DNA of 64,000 nt from Pelargonium nanum (Eukaryota; Streptophyta; Magnoliopsida; Geraniales; Geraniaceae): the NCBI GenBank assembly GCA_036897485.1, contig JAYMTF010000006.1, positions 1 to 64,000 on the forward strand, read 5' to 3'. The notes beneath the pieces were generated by a model, which was given only the letters and a program-made list of their open reading frames with translations, was not told where the DNA came from and did no database searches. Below, piece after piece: positions 11,822 to 23,757 of the stretch. A program made the translations under genes and the position numbers. Within the stretch, counting starts at the first letter, position 1. Each line of letters begins with the position of its first letter.

Positions 11822-14800
11822 TCACCGGGCGTAGCCAGAAGGTGGGTAGCCGGGAGGAGGATAGCCAGCTGGTGGGTAGCCTTGAGCTTGAGGAGCGGGA
11901 GCGGGAGCGGGCGGGTAACCGTAGGGCTGTCCATATGCTGGAGGGTATCCGACTGCTGGTGGAACTTGCAGGTCAATGCGTGACATATTCTGAGGAGGAG
12001 GCACGGCCATTGGTTGTGGCCCAAACTTTCCATCTCGTTTGTCCATTTCGACTTTGTGTTGTGTCTGCAAGTAGATCCAGTATAGGTAGTGTTAGTCAAT
12101 AAATTTTCATTTTTCGTGAAAAATGAAGCTTCCCTTTGGATGTGTTAGGTAGTTTTTATCTTACCTGCATACACGCACACACCCTGCAAAAAATGAAATC
12201 AACCTCTAATCAGTATAATGTTTTGAATTAGCTTAAAATGAAGAGAACTAAAAGGAAAGAAGATAAAAAAGACTTACGTGCAATACACCATATCAGACAA
12301 ACAAGAGAGCAATTGAGAAGCCTCCTGAATTTCATCGCTTCCAACAATCATTGCAACTATGGAAAATATGCACGCTATTTGTTGCAGACAGAACATGAAG
12401 CCCTGGTGTCAAAAAAGGCAACATATGTAAGCACATGTAAAGGAGTACGTTTGTTTAGTACACAAGGTGTACATGTACACATACAGATAGATAAATTTAT
12501 ACATAGACGAAGAGATGAGAGAGAGAGAGAGAGAGAGTACAATTATGCAGTTATCGCATTGTGTTGTTTGAATGTTGAATTCATCTTGCAAGAGAAAACG
12601 GGTCGAGGCCACCGAATTTCCGAAGCAGAGGAAAACCTGGACAAACATTTAACAATTAGATTATCACTAATCAGGAAATGAAGAAGCACAGCACCAGCTG
12701 TGACGGTATGTTAAGATTATTTTAAAGAGCAAACAGACGAAATAAGATTGTGAACGTAGTTCACTTCAACAAAATTTATTCTTCCCATCCTTCCGAAGAA
12801 AAAAGTGAGAAGACCAAATGGAATGCTTACATTACTGCATTTTTATTTAACGCTTAAAATGCTAACTAAACAGGTCTAAGTGTTGATCGTTATAGTTGTT
12901 AGTTCTCTATTTTGACAAAGAAAAGTGAGAAAAATGCAAGAGGAAACTGGTCCGTGCACAATTGAACTCCAAGCTCAGTATGTCTAGAGGAGCAGGATGC
13001 ATGCTCCTAACACATAGAGCATTGATTAGAATTGATTAGACCCAATATAGTTCCTCAAAATCTAGCTTAGGGATGAGGATATAGGACGGGATTGAATCAG
13101 AGGCCAGACACATGATAAATAAGGCACTAGGTATGCGGCAGGTGTTGGCGGAAAGTGATAATCAAGCATTGATTGGAGTGCTCTCTAGTGAGAAAGAACC
13201 GGAAAAATCAGTTCAACAACATTTCGCTACCCAGTACATGTAGAGCAGTGGTCTACCTAGAGGCTACAGAAACTGGGCATTTTGTTGAATGGCATTGAGC
13301 GAAAATAGCATGGATATATAGGAGTTTGGTTGGTTTATCTTAGCTGATTCTGTAGAGGTTAAGGAGCAGCTCCCTCTTGGGATAGGACAAAATTGTTTTG
13401 TCTCAGGAATTCACATTTGCTGTCCCTTACTTAGATGTAATTGGATTTTGCCAATACCAGAACAAGAGGAATTTAATCAGTAAGTTAGACCCAATTCCTC
13501 TTATCAGCTTAAGAAAGCTGAGACCAAAGTCAACCCTCTGGCCTACTTCCCTTTCCATTGTTGTCTTTATAATGCTAAAAAAATGGATTCAAAGCCTTTC
13601 AAAGGTGCAATTAAGGCAACCCATAGTAGGGCATCTCACCACTTCCATTATAATATGTTCATAGACAATAAAAGCTAATTACCAATAAAACAAGAACAAA
13701 TACATGTATAACCAAATTAAAGTTCTAACCTCAGTGGCAAGGCAAAATTCAGGGCATTTACTTTCTCCACACCTGCCACTACAGGGCATATAACCAGCAC
13801 AGCAGACATACCTATGAAAAGCAAGAGGATACTATGTCATGCCAGAAGATCAAATAGTACATCAAACTTTTAAGAGGATCTAAGAGCACAAATTACCTCG
13901 ACATGTCATTGTAAAGAGCTCTTTTGCGGAGCAAGTACGATGCACATGGTCCACTGAATGAAACAAATATACATCAGTCTTGTAAGGTTAATAAATTTCC
14001 TTCCTTACAGAAGAGAGGCCAGGAGAATAATAACAAAAAAGTAGAAGAATGAAACAATAGAGGTAAAAACCTCAAAGAATAGCATACTTTCTGATCACAA
14101 CTTGCCAGGGATGATTAAAGCACAAAAATCAAGATGAGCAAGTTCTTGATTATCTTATTCAACACATTTTACATTCCTACAATCCTACCACACATGGAAA
14201 TAAACTATGGATTCTGAAATATTTTCCAAGAGTTTAAGATTAAAATAAACAAAGTTGGTTTGGAAATATTTTTCAGATTGTCAACACGCAAGTAACAAAC
14301 ACATCATAACAATGGCTTATTGCCCCAAAGAGTCAACACACGAGCAACATATAATATACAACAGATGGAACCCTCCAAGAGGTTCAAATTTTTAGGGTAA
14401 TATAACTTGGTTAGACAAAACAAAACAAAAAAATTGTACTAATCTCCCTACTCCCTTACTCCAACGAAGGCAATAAAACGATATTTCAACTTTCAAAAAA
14501 TGACTTTGACAGCAAAACTTACTGATTCTCTAAAATTCCATTGGCAACATTGGATGTTTTTATCCCAACCTTCTATGTATTCAATGATCAATTGCCCTAA
14601 ATCTGCCTTACTTGATACTTTGCGTACACTAGTGAGGCCAATTCAGTATTTCTTAGCTAAAGATTCAACTCCACATATGTCTAACTATCATAGAAGCACT
14701 CATCAACTCAAGTTAAGAACAGAAATAATAACATGATTTTGTGAGAGTATTATATTTTTAGAGTCCACTAATGCGTTCAGAAGAAAGCACAAGAGCAACA

Positions 14801-15825
14801 TTACCACACTTAGTAACCAATCCAGGGTTTTTGAGAAGAATATACCAGAATATTGAGTTCCAGGCTTAATCTTTGAAATTGTTAGTTCAAAAATGATAAG
14901 GGTTACATCTACGCAATTCAAGCCTACGATTTAAGTCAGATCATCATGCAGCAGTTTATCATCTTGACCTAATTTGAAATGTCAATTGGCCATGTCATAC
15001 AACACTAGATTGAATGTAAGTCTTTAATTGAGCAAAGTAACCTCTAAGTTTTGCATATCTACTTAGAAATTTCCACAAATGTAAGAGCTACAGAAACAAT
15101 ATTCCATGATTTCCATCTAACATTCATTTCATCAAACTGAAAAAACAACATATCATCCCATTCCCAACAAGAACACAAAAAAATTCAGTCAACTTAAATC
15201 TAGTCTAAGTGCTAATCCAGTCATATAACACTAGAGTGAATGTAAGTCTTTAATTGAACAAAATAGCAAATACAAATTTCATAAACTCCTTAAACTTCGC
15301 ATAACTAGTAAGATATCCCAATAAAAGAAAGAAGTACAGAAACAAAATTCCTTTTAGCATTCATTCCATGGAACTGAAAAACAGCTCATCCAATTCCCAA
15401 CAACAACATGAACATTTTCAGAGTCAACGCAAGTCTAGTCTCAGTGCAAATAAAGTCAACCAACCAGCATTCAACATTCTGACGAACATCCAAGGTTTAA
15501 TCACACAAACAAACACAAAAAATTCACATAAACAGCAAAAAAGGCGAATCAGATCAGAAAACAAGAGCATCAAAACACACACACTACCAGATCGGAATTC
15601 GGAAACACTCACCACCAAAACGCGAAGCAGCAATCTGCACAGAAACAAAAAACACAGCGAGTCAGAGACGAATTACACATAGAAGTATAGAGCGAGCTAG
15701 CAAGAGAAGAAAATTTTAGATTTACATGGAGTATCGGCCTGAATGGTGCTCTTGAGATCGGTGTGCCAGAAATTGCGGTAGTTCTGGCGGAGCTGCATCT
15801 TGTCGAGATTCGCCTGCGACGCCAT
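11822..15825 (-). CDS. Cys-rich plant protein with C-terminal GYPP repeats (8 exons)
   Basis: Coding exons in transcript order: 15726-15825, 15613-15634, 13897-13953, 13730-13811, 12541-12636, 12278-12402, 12165-12183, 11822-12064; 744 nt, 247 aa. Every junction is GT-AG and keeps frame. The protein opens MASQANLDKMQLRQNYRNFW and continues with a dense Cys region (CCFAFWCGPC; YVCCAGYMPCSGRCGESKCPEFC). Next comes a well-conserved stretch around 'CFGNSVASTRFLLQDEF', a hydrophobic segment (GFMFCLQQIACIFSIVAMIV) that may span a membrane, 'CTVCACMQ', and a tail of PPAGYPPPGYPP repeats like those of CYSTM proteins and annexins. I recognise it as a widely conserved plant family, sometimes labelled rhodopsin-like because of the tail; its function is unknown to me. 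Exons 2 and 7 are only 22 and 19 nt. It sits upstream of nothing on its strand that suggests shared regulation. Confidence 0.88.
12517..12538. repeat. (GA)n tract at an intron donor
   Basis: A GA dinucleotide run lies in the intron of the Cys-rich gene, directly next to the donor of the 12541-12636 exon. On the transcribed strand it reads (CT)n. Confidence 0.8.
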
Positions 15826-16116
15826 GGCCGTACGGTTTGGTTGAATCGGGAAAAAGAGCTCAGACGCAGGCTTCGGAGACGACGACTGTGAGAGATCTGA
15901 ACAGGAGAAAGAGAGAGCGACTAGTAAAAAAGGTGATGGGATTTAGCTTAAGGCGGCAATTTCTAGAACTTCCATTTCCCGAAAACAACGGGCACGACGA
16001 ATTGGGCTTCCAGACCAGAAGAGAAGACCATTTTGAAACTTCGGAGAAGATGACATGACACGCTGAACATGCCCTTTTTGGACCCTTATTTACGCCAGGA
16101 TAAAACTGTCCAAATT

Positions 16117-16415
16117 GAGATGTCAATTTGAACCCGAATCTGCTAGCATTTAAAACTCGATTGATTCCTTTTACGAATATCAATTAGAGATTACAAATTT
16201 AGAGTTGGATCGTGGAATCATAATCTGACCCGACAGTATTCTCAGATTTGATCGGGTCAGGCTTAGCATTTTAGGCATAAAGTACTATGAATTCTGTAGT
16301 TTGCCTAACCTGACTCAAAATTTGAAATGATTAATTTGACCTGACCAACTTCGAGTTGGGTAAAAATGGGGTCGGGTGTTAGGTACTTGTATATTAAGTC
16401 CAAATTGTCAACTAT
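16117..16415. mobile_element. Degenerate hAT-like MITE relic
   Basis: The left end 'atgtcaatttgaacccg' and the right end 'gtccaaattgtcaac' are inverted copies of each other. They match the ends of the better preserved copies at 32247, 46675 and 63084, and the interior is rich in 'cgacccg/cgggtc'. No clean target duplication is visible. Confidence 0.45.
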
Positions 16416-16888
16416 TTTTTTTTATCTCTTGTCAACTCTAGTTTGAATTGTATAAAATTAATATCAACTTGGTGTCAAAATATATATATAGGCTGTACAA
16501 ACTAATTTGAATTGAATTTAATATTAATTTGAACTGCCAACTTTATTGTGACATCTAATTCATCGTAGTTTAATCTAAACGATAAACACACTTCATATAA
16601 CTCATATTTACTCATAATTTAACACATTTTACCCTTATTCATATATTTAAATTGTATCTCATATTGTAAGTCAAAATTGAAGTTCACAAAATTTTGAATT
16701 GGATGCAAATAATATTAGAAATATCAAAAAAAATATCCAAACCCATATTCTATATATGTTTGCTTACCCCTTTCTAGAATTAATAAGTAAGCCACCTATC
16801 ATTACCAATTTTGAAAGAACATGAAACTAACAAATTGCACAGGAACACATTAATATAGGAGATGAAACAGCAAATGAGTGAGATGATT

Positions 16889-17109
16889 GTCCAAGAGTAG
16901 TCTGCAGTTGGCTACACAGGCTGCGTGAGTGGGAAGAACGTTTGCGTTCGATCTCCGTTCAACACACCTCTTGGGTGAGGATGTGCTTTAACTGTGACTT
17001 ACCCTCGAATGGAGATTAGTCTAAATATGGTAAAACGGCTTATAGGTGTCAACTGAAGAGTTTGCGGGCATGCTTATGAAACCCATGGTTTAGACCAGAA
17101 AAAAAAAAA
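16889..17109 (+). mobile_element. tRNA-derived SINE
   Basis: The head contains a B-box-like GTTCGATCTCC near 16948 and an upstream box-A-like segment, as in tRNA-derived SINEs. The tail is a run of about 11 A. The flanks 16876-16888 (gagtgagatgatt) and 17110-17122 (gagttagatggtt) look like a 13-bp target duplication with two differences. Confidence 0.7.
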
Positions 17110-17451
17110 GAGTTAGATGGTTCCAAGATCGCATAATATAGAGCTGGAAAGTGATTTTTCAACATCTATACATCATTTCAGGGTTTGGTTCTCTACTATA
17201 CTGTACACCATTCCATTGACAAGGAAGATATACATATGCACTTCCTGTTCTATTATGCTTGAATATACAACTTTCCTTTCAAAGCCAACAATTGATTCCA
17301 AGAAAACAAAACTCCATATGAACACTGTCAGGGTCATGTGGTTGCTTGCTGTAACTTCATCAATCCCCCAAAAAATATGCACACTTTGCAGATGAATGAA
17401 ACAATATATGCAGCCTTGGTACTAAAACAGACTTGCAAAACAATGTATGAG

Positions 17452-20203
17452 TCACTGATATGACGGTTGAAGTTGAGCGAGCTTACTAGCATTTTCTACA
17501 GCCTCCACATAATAATACAATCTCCACAGCGTCACATTATCCTGCAAAACAATAATGTCTTATACTCGCATAAAGTCAATTCAGTATTCATTCATATTCT
17601 GACCCATTATTACCGCCTTCTCCAAGTCGACATAAATCTCGTGGTGACATTTAGTTTCTGAAGGCTGCTTCTTGCTTTGGATGATTTCCACGACGCGGTC
17701 CAGATTTTTTGGTGGTAACTTCTGAATCAACTTTCGAAGCTGTTGTTTCTCACCAAGGGTCATTAGCCTAAGAATGGGAGAAAATACAATCAATTGTACG
17801 AATAGTTCCCTACAAGTCTGCAAATTTTGCATGTTTTCAGGGAAAACAAACTTGAAAAAAGCGGCATTTTGGATAATGTCAAGGCAGCATAGTTTAGAGA
17901 AACATACTTTACCTGCACTTGGTAACTACTGCATCAAGAAGTTCTTCCAGCTGCTGCTCCATGTGCTCTAGCTTTAGTAATGAACAGAGAAAAATCAACT
18001 TGGACTCTTTACACGAGTCAAAATTCAAAAGCCAGAAGATGTAAAATAGCTTGTAGAAAAGATAAGATGTCATGTTCCACAGTTCAGAGAAAGAATTTGA
18101 AACTTACAGTAGAGAAGTATTCACCCGAATATTTGTTCACCATCTCATCAACATAAATGCTATCATTATTCAGAAGGTACTGCAAATCATCGTCCACCTA
18201 AAAATGGAAAATGCAGCATTGATTGACAACTTGACAGTAAAAATTACTACCTTTCAAATGTGCCTATTTAAAAGACCATGTCCCTCAAATTTCCAAACAG
18301 AAGGGGATGTACTCAACAAAAAGGAATGGTGCCAGACAATGGTTTTACTAAATACCAAATCTACAACAAGCAGGCATATAGAGGTACCTACTCGGTTTTG
18401 GGCAAAATATGCACTTCTTCGGGAATGAAAAAAAAGTGGCCTAGGAATTTACATTTCAAGGTTTAGAGTATGTAGGTCTTGGTATATTTTTATAGGGCTA
18501 TACGGACTCGAACCGAAGACCTTCTCGGTAAAACAGATCGTCCATCGCACATAAAAGATAAAGAACAGATGAAAGATAAAGAAGAGAAAAGGTAAAGTGG
18601 GGCTAGTCGGATTCCCATTCGCCACATAATGGAGGATGTATTTCGCATATTCTCCTCCTTATTTACTTATATTTTTTTTAGAGAATGGAATGGTGCACAT
18701 CTTTCCTAATAGATACATATTAGGGAAACAAAACCTAAATTCTACAGTTTGCAATACAATACTGAACAACCCAACAAATTAAATATTTCTTACCTCACTA
18801 TTCTCTTTTTCATCACCTTGTTTTGAACCTAGAAGAGATTCAGTTCCATGTTCATACTTCATTCCGCAAGAGTTACATAGAGACTGGAAAAGACAAATGC
18901 AAGTAAATATAAATATGTGCATAGAATGCATTTAATCAAAGAGGAGAAATTCAAAGGAAAATACTTTTGGACCCTTTGGACCAGTTCTCCATTGATCAGT
19001 TTCTGTTGTCTGGCAATGATCACAGTATTTATTGACATCGCTTGTGATAGCTTTATCAGATAAAGTGATATCCTGCAACTTGGAATCCGTTCCTTTAAAA
19101 CCTGAAACCTGTATCAACAAAAAATATGGTTGATATATTCTGTTCTGAAGCATAAGCCAATACCAATTATAATGAACAAATGTCTACCTCTTTGCAAGAT
19201 TCAGATACGATGGAACTAGAATTCACAGGTATACTGATTGAAGATAAGGGAGAGGAAACCTTTTGCTTTTTCTGGGGCAACTGCCCTGCATCGCCATCAG
19301 ATGCTGCACCTGAAACACTTGATAGACATCGTTTTCTTCTTAACTGCGACAGTAAATTCTGCATAGCTATAACCGGATCAAGCATCTGCATATAATTTAA
19401 CACATTTTAGCAACTGCTATTCTTAGAACCCAACATAAGTTATAAAATTGGGTGGTATGGGATGATATACTGAAACCGCCACATCATATACAGCTTCTTA
19501 ATAAAGAGAAAGATCAAACCATCCATCTGAGAACATTACAGCTAAGAGGTGGCCAGTAAGAAATACAATGCATAACAATTTTGAGAGCAAAAAAGACAAA
19601 TTTTATTTATCATTAGAATGTATACCAGTGTCTAAAAGAACAATGTGTCTCTAGATCCACATACAAAATCTTCATTTATGACAAGTAAACAAACATGCTC
19701 TCAGTGCAAGTCACAAGCAGCCATTTCATTTTGATTCGTTTCTGACCGTTCAAAGAATACACGAACACAAAAAGCAATTCCACTTCAAGTAAACTAGATC
19801 CTAATAGCAAATATGTCATTGCAGTTATGTAAAATAGAGAGTATAAATCCCGACATACCTCATCAACTTCCTGAGTAAGAACAACCAAACTTTGCCTGAG
19901 CAGTGCCTTCAATTTTTCTTGTCTAAAATCTGAAACCGATGCTCCAAACCCGTTACTAAACAGAGGAAGATAACTCGGACAGCTATTAGCCTCTTTGCAA
20001 CTATAACTACCCTCAGATTTAACCATGCCTCTGGCCTCTCGACAGATCTTTTCAGATGATTCGGAGGGTTGAGAAGAGAAAAGCAGAGAGCTGTCATCTT
20101 GTGAAAGTAACTCTGCTACTTCACGAGTGTAGAAACTAAAGTAATCTGGCCCTACTTTATCACGCTCGGTAGGAGCAGCAAAGCTCCTTGAAGCATCGGA
20201 CAT
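17452..20203 (-). CDS. GATA zinc-finger and NET-domain protein (8 coding exons)
   Basis: Coding exons in transcript order: 19859-20203, 19188-19385, 18965-19108, 18794-18883, 18108-18197, 17913-17971, 17614-17767, 17452-17541; 1170 nt, 389 aa, all GT-AG and in frame. A GATA-type finger lies at about 210-235: C210-x2-C213-x18-C232-x2-C235 with WRTGPKGPK inside and LCNSCG at its end. The C-terminus is a NET-like domain from about 313: LGEKQQLRKLIQKLPPKNL, then HEIYVDLEKA, then DNVTLWRLYYYVEAVENA. NET domains bind chromatin proteins in BET factors; here no bromodomain is seen. This architecture suggests a nuclear DNA- or chromatin-binding regulator, which is inference. ATG 20203 is chosen because a splice acceptor (ttgcag) directly precedes it at about 20219, implying an upstream 5' UTR exon. 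Confidence 0.87.
18440..18680 (-). mobile_element. Possible SINE fragment in an intron, minus orientation
   Basis: Read on the minus strand, this intron part of the GATA/NET gene carries 'ccgagaaggtcttcggttcg', a tRNA B-box-like block (GGTTCGAGTCC), preceded by 'gcgatggacgatctg'. This fits the head of a tRNA-derived SINE. Its tail and target duplication are not clear. Confidence 0.4.
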
Positions 20204-20569
20204 AGCAAAGATAAGCCACTGCAATGAGATTGGTATCCTTGTCAAACAGCTAACAAGCACAACTAATTATACATAATTGAAACAACTTTGAAACAATGAA
20301 GACAAGCAGGAGTTTGATAGTGCAAGTTATTTCTTAAAGAAACTATCAATACCTGGCAAAACAAATTACCAAGCTATACAATTTTCAGGAAAATTTCATG
20401 CATATTGGTTCATGAGTCATGACAGCTCACAATCTCTATCCCTGTTACTAATTATCTCTTATAATTTCATAGTTATGAGATTTTAAATTTTGGCAGGAGA
20501 GTTGAAGCAAAAGCAGAAAGGGGATTATTGGAAGAATTATTAAGACTGTTGATGCTACCCGAAAAATCA

Positions 20570-21934
20570 TAAGTTTCAGAAAGAATGATGTAGCGACACG
20601 TAGCAACCTTGACGCCACGTAAACAAAGCCATGAGTTCACTCATTCGAAGTCCCCAAACATCTCCAAGCAAACCAGAGCAAGTGGGAACTCCCGAAAGCC
20701 ACAAAAGGACAAAAATAAGATGACAATGCACCAATGTCGCGGCATCCGCTTGTCCCTTTCCATAACTGGTTGTCCCTTGTCCCTCTCCATGACTGGTTGA
20801 CCCTTATCCCCTCTCCATGCCCAGCTCCAACATGTTCAGCTCTCCCGGTAATGCGTCTCCCGCTCTGACGGACCAAGCATGGACAAGATGTACTAATATT
20901 GTTCCAAGTGATTCCACACACTTGGAAACCACGGAAGCCCCTTTCCTCCCAACGTGAAGCATGGCCTTTCGCAGAGCGCAACCTTCCCCAGACCAAGCAA
21001 GAGCACCAAAGAGCTTCCCATGGGTAAAGAAGATCCCAAGACTATAGAAAATACACTAAGTACCTCATAGTGATCACCCGCGAAGCATGACCTCTTCGCG
21101 AAGTGCAAGCCTCCCCTCGAGGAACAAGTTAAAACGACCCCGAACGGACCCATGCCACGGCATCCAAGCTTCCGAGCGCAACAAGCATGTTCTGTGCCCT
21201 CCGAAGCTTGCTTGTCGGTCCCCATCGACCCAAGATGACATATGACGGCTCATCACACTCCTACAAGGCTCCCGCAAGGCTAGAGCCTCGTCAAGGCACT
21301 TTCAAGATGCTCCCAAAACATCAACACTCCCGAACTCTCATGACACTGTCCCGCGAGGCAGAGGCTCACAAGGGATTCGACGAGTTGTCCCATCACGAGA
21401 GTGGTGTATGGAGGACCTGGAACCTCACTGACATGCATGAGCAGCGCATCCGGAGAGTAGGAAGCCCAACATCACAAATGGGCTTGATGGGACAAAGATG
21501 GCCAAATGTGCCTAGATGGGCTTCACACTTTCCAACAACCATACACTGACATGTGGCACTGGCTGGTAAGACCCTATAAATACCCCTCTTGGTAAGAAAG
21601 AGGGATCCATTCTTCATTTTCTCAAATTCACTTATCTCTCTAGCTTTCTCTCTCTAGAATAGCTCTCCAGAGCCTTCGTGTTATCCTACAAAGACTTACT
21701 CTCACGCTTAAGGCGTCGTCCCGGAAACACCACTCCAAATACTTTGTTCTTTGGTGTGTTGTCTTCTCGCAGATCACAAGACCTCGAAGACTGGTTACCT
21801 TTACTTGGAGGGAGAACACTTGGGCTTAAGACAATTGGACTTAGGCTTGGACACTTAGGCTAGACACCCCTGCTTACGTGGACAAGAAGACATACAACTC
21901 CTAGTGTGTTAGCGTTGACTAGTTCAAACAGGCA
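20570..21934 (+). repeat. 5' LTR of the LTR element
   Basis: Direct repeat matching 23758-25269. A TATA box (TATAAATA) lies at 21575-21582, about 1 kb into the LTR, followed by a CT-rich transcribed leader and the 3' end near 'ttcaaacaggca'. Confidence 0.75.
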
Positions 21935-22146
21935 CATGCAAGAGGTCCGCCCCGAAGATGGGAGCAAATGAGAAATGTAGCCCCAGAGAGGCAAGGAAAC
22001 AAACACTTGTAAAAATTCTTCAAATGAAATGAAAGAAGTTTTTGTTCAAACCTTTGTGTTAAAGGGAGAGTCATCTCCAAATAACAATGACCACCGAGAA
22101 GGTCGGTTGGCGTGCAGCTGAGCGAAAGCCCGTGTCGAACCACTTG

Positions 22147-22490
22147 TGTCGAGAAGGGAAAGAGTAAGCTATCTCCAAAATAATCCTCCAACGGATCGGT
22201 TGGCGACCCTCGTCGAACCACATGTCCAGAGAAGGGAATGAGTAAACTATCTCCAAAATGATCCTCCAACTGATTGGTTGATGGCCCTCGTCGAACCGCA
22301 TGTCCGAAAAGGGAAGGAGTAAGTTATCTCCAAAATGATCCTCCAACAGATTGGTTGACGGCCCTCGTCGAACCACATGTCCCGAGAAGAGAAGGAGTAA
22401 GCTATCTCCAAAATGATCCTCAAATGGATCGGTTGATGGCCCTCGTCAAACCACTTGTTCCGAGAAAGGAAGGAGTAAGCTATCTCCATT
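22147..22490 (+). repeat. Tandem array 1 inside the LTR element
   Basis: About four to five units of 75-80 bp, each with 'ctatctccaaaatgatcctc' (or close) and 'ccctcgtcgaaccac'. Reading frames through it only translate the repeat and are not genes. Confidence 0.75.
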
Positions 22491-22860
22491 ATTGATTGAA
22501 GGAATGTCGTCATCGCCCAGGAGGCAAGGAACAACTCCATCATTGATTAAAGGATCGATCGACATGCCTGATAGCATAGGTCGACTCCATTACGATTGAA
22601 CGATTGATCGTCATGTCTGATAGCATGGGTTGACTCCATTATTGATTGAATGATTGATCGTCATCCCTAATAGCATGGGTCGACTTCATTAATGATTGAA
22701 GGATTGTCGCCATCACCCAGGAGGAATGGAACAACTCCATTATTGATTAAATGATCGATCGACATACTTGTTAGCATGGGTCGACTCGATTATTGATTGA
22801 AGGATCGATCGCCATGCCTTATAGCATGGGTCGACTCCATTATTGATTGAAGAAGGTTCT
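22484..22860 (+). repeat. Tandem array 2 inside the LTR element
   Basis: Roughly six units of about 60 bp built on 'tccattattgattgaa', 'gatcgacatgcc' and 'agcatgggtcgac'. It directly follows array 1 and begins within its last unit. Confidence 0.7.
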
Positions 22861-22939
22861 CCAAAAAAAAATAAGTATGGGAACATCAACAAGAAAGTCC
22901 AACCAAGAGAAATTCTCCAAGAATGTCTAAGTGTTGGAG

Positions 22940-23315
22940 GATGCTCTTCGTTCCACGTATGCGCTCCCTGCGAGTCATTGTTGGTCATCCCTATGATCAT
23001 TCAACTCCTCGCTTCCGCGAGCCATTGTTGGTCATCCCCATTACTATACCTCACCTCGCTTCCGCAAGCCATTGTTAGTCATCCTCATGACTATACCTCT
23101 CCTCGCCTCCGCGAGCCATTGCTGGTCATCCCCATGACCGTACCTCTCCTCGCCTCCGCAAGCCATTACTGGTCATATCCGTGACCGTACCTCTCATCGC
23201 CTCTACGAGCCATTGTTGATCATCCCCATGACTATTCTTCTCCTCGCCCACGTGAGCCATTGTTGGCCATCTTCCATGACCACTCCTCTCCTCGCCCAAT
23301 CGAGTCGCTCTGGTC
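22940..23315 (+). repeat. Tandem array 3 inside the LTR element
   Basis: About six units near 60 bp containing 'cgcgagccattgttggtcat', 'ccccatgac' and 'cctctcctcgc'. It is unrelated in sequence to arrays 1 and 2. Confidence 0.75.
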
Positions 23316-23757
23316 GCCCCCAATGATCCCGCGACACCTTATGCAAGCAGACTCATACAAAGGGGGGAAAAACTCAAAATTTAGTTAAGTGACAAAAAGG
23401 TTTGGAGTCACCCGCTCCCCAAGGCTCACCTTGACAAAGCTTCGTCAAGTCCTTTGTCACGACCTCGCCAAGGCTTCCCTAATCGAGCCTTCGCCGTCGC
23501 CCAAGACTAAATCATACACTTAGAAAAAATGCAACCTCCCCATGGAAGTGTAAGACCCAAGACCCTCCACAATCCCCTTTGGAAGATTGAAGACAACAAG
23601 ACACAAGGGCTCTCCACGATCCCCCATGGAAGATTGAATACTACAAGACCCAAGGGCCATCCGCGAACCCCCTTTGAAGATCCCTCGCGAAAACACAACG
23701 AAGCAAAGCTAACAAAAGACCATGACTTTACTCCTACGCGACAATGGATAAAATCAG

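Larger units (their letters stand above)
15826..17451. other. Spacer between the Cys-rich and GATA/NET genes
   Basis: The part nearest 15826 is the promoter and 5' leader of the minus-strand Cys-rich gene. The middle holds a degenerate hAT-like relic (about 16117-16415) and a SINE (16889-17109). The part nearest 17451 is 3' UTR of the minus-strand GATA/NET gene. No other gene is seen. Confidence 0.6.

Noticed and set aside
17117-17395. Frames downstream of the GATA/NET stop codon
   Set aside because: They lie in the 3' UTR of the minus-strand gene and show no conserved sequence.
22071-22543. Minus-strand frames of about 100 codons with repeated 'FDEG' peptides
   Set aside because: They only translate the tandem array inside the LTR element; the period is set by the DNA repeat.
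22147-23315. Regular repeats that might suggest a CRISPR-like array
   Set aside because: This is a plant nuclear locus, the units are contiguous without unique spacers, and they lie between LTRs.
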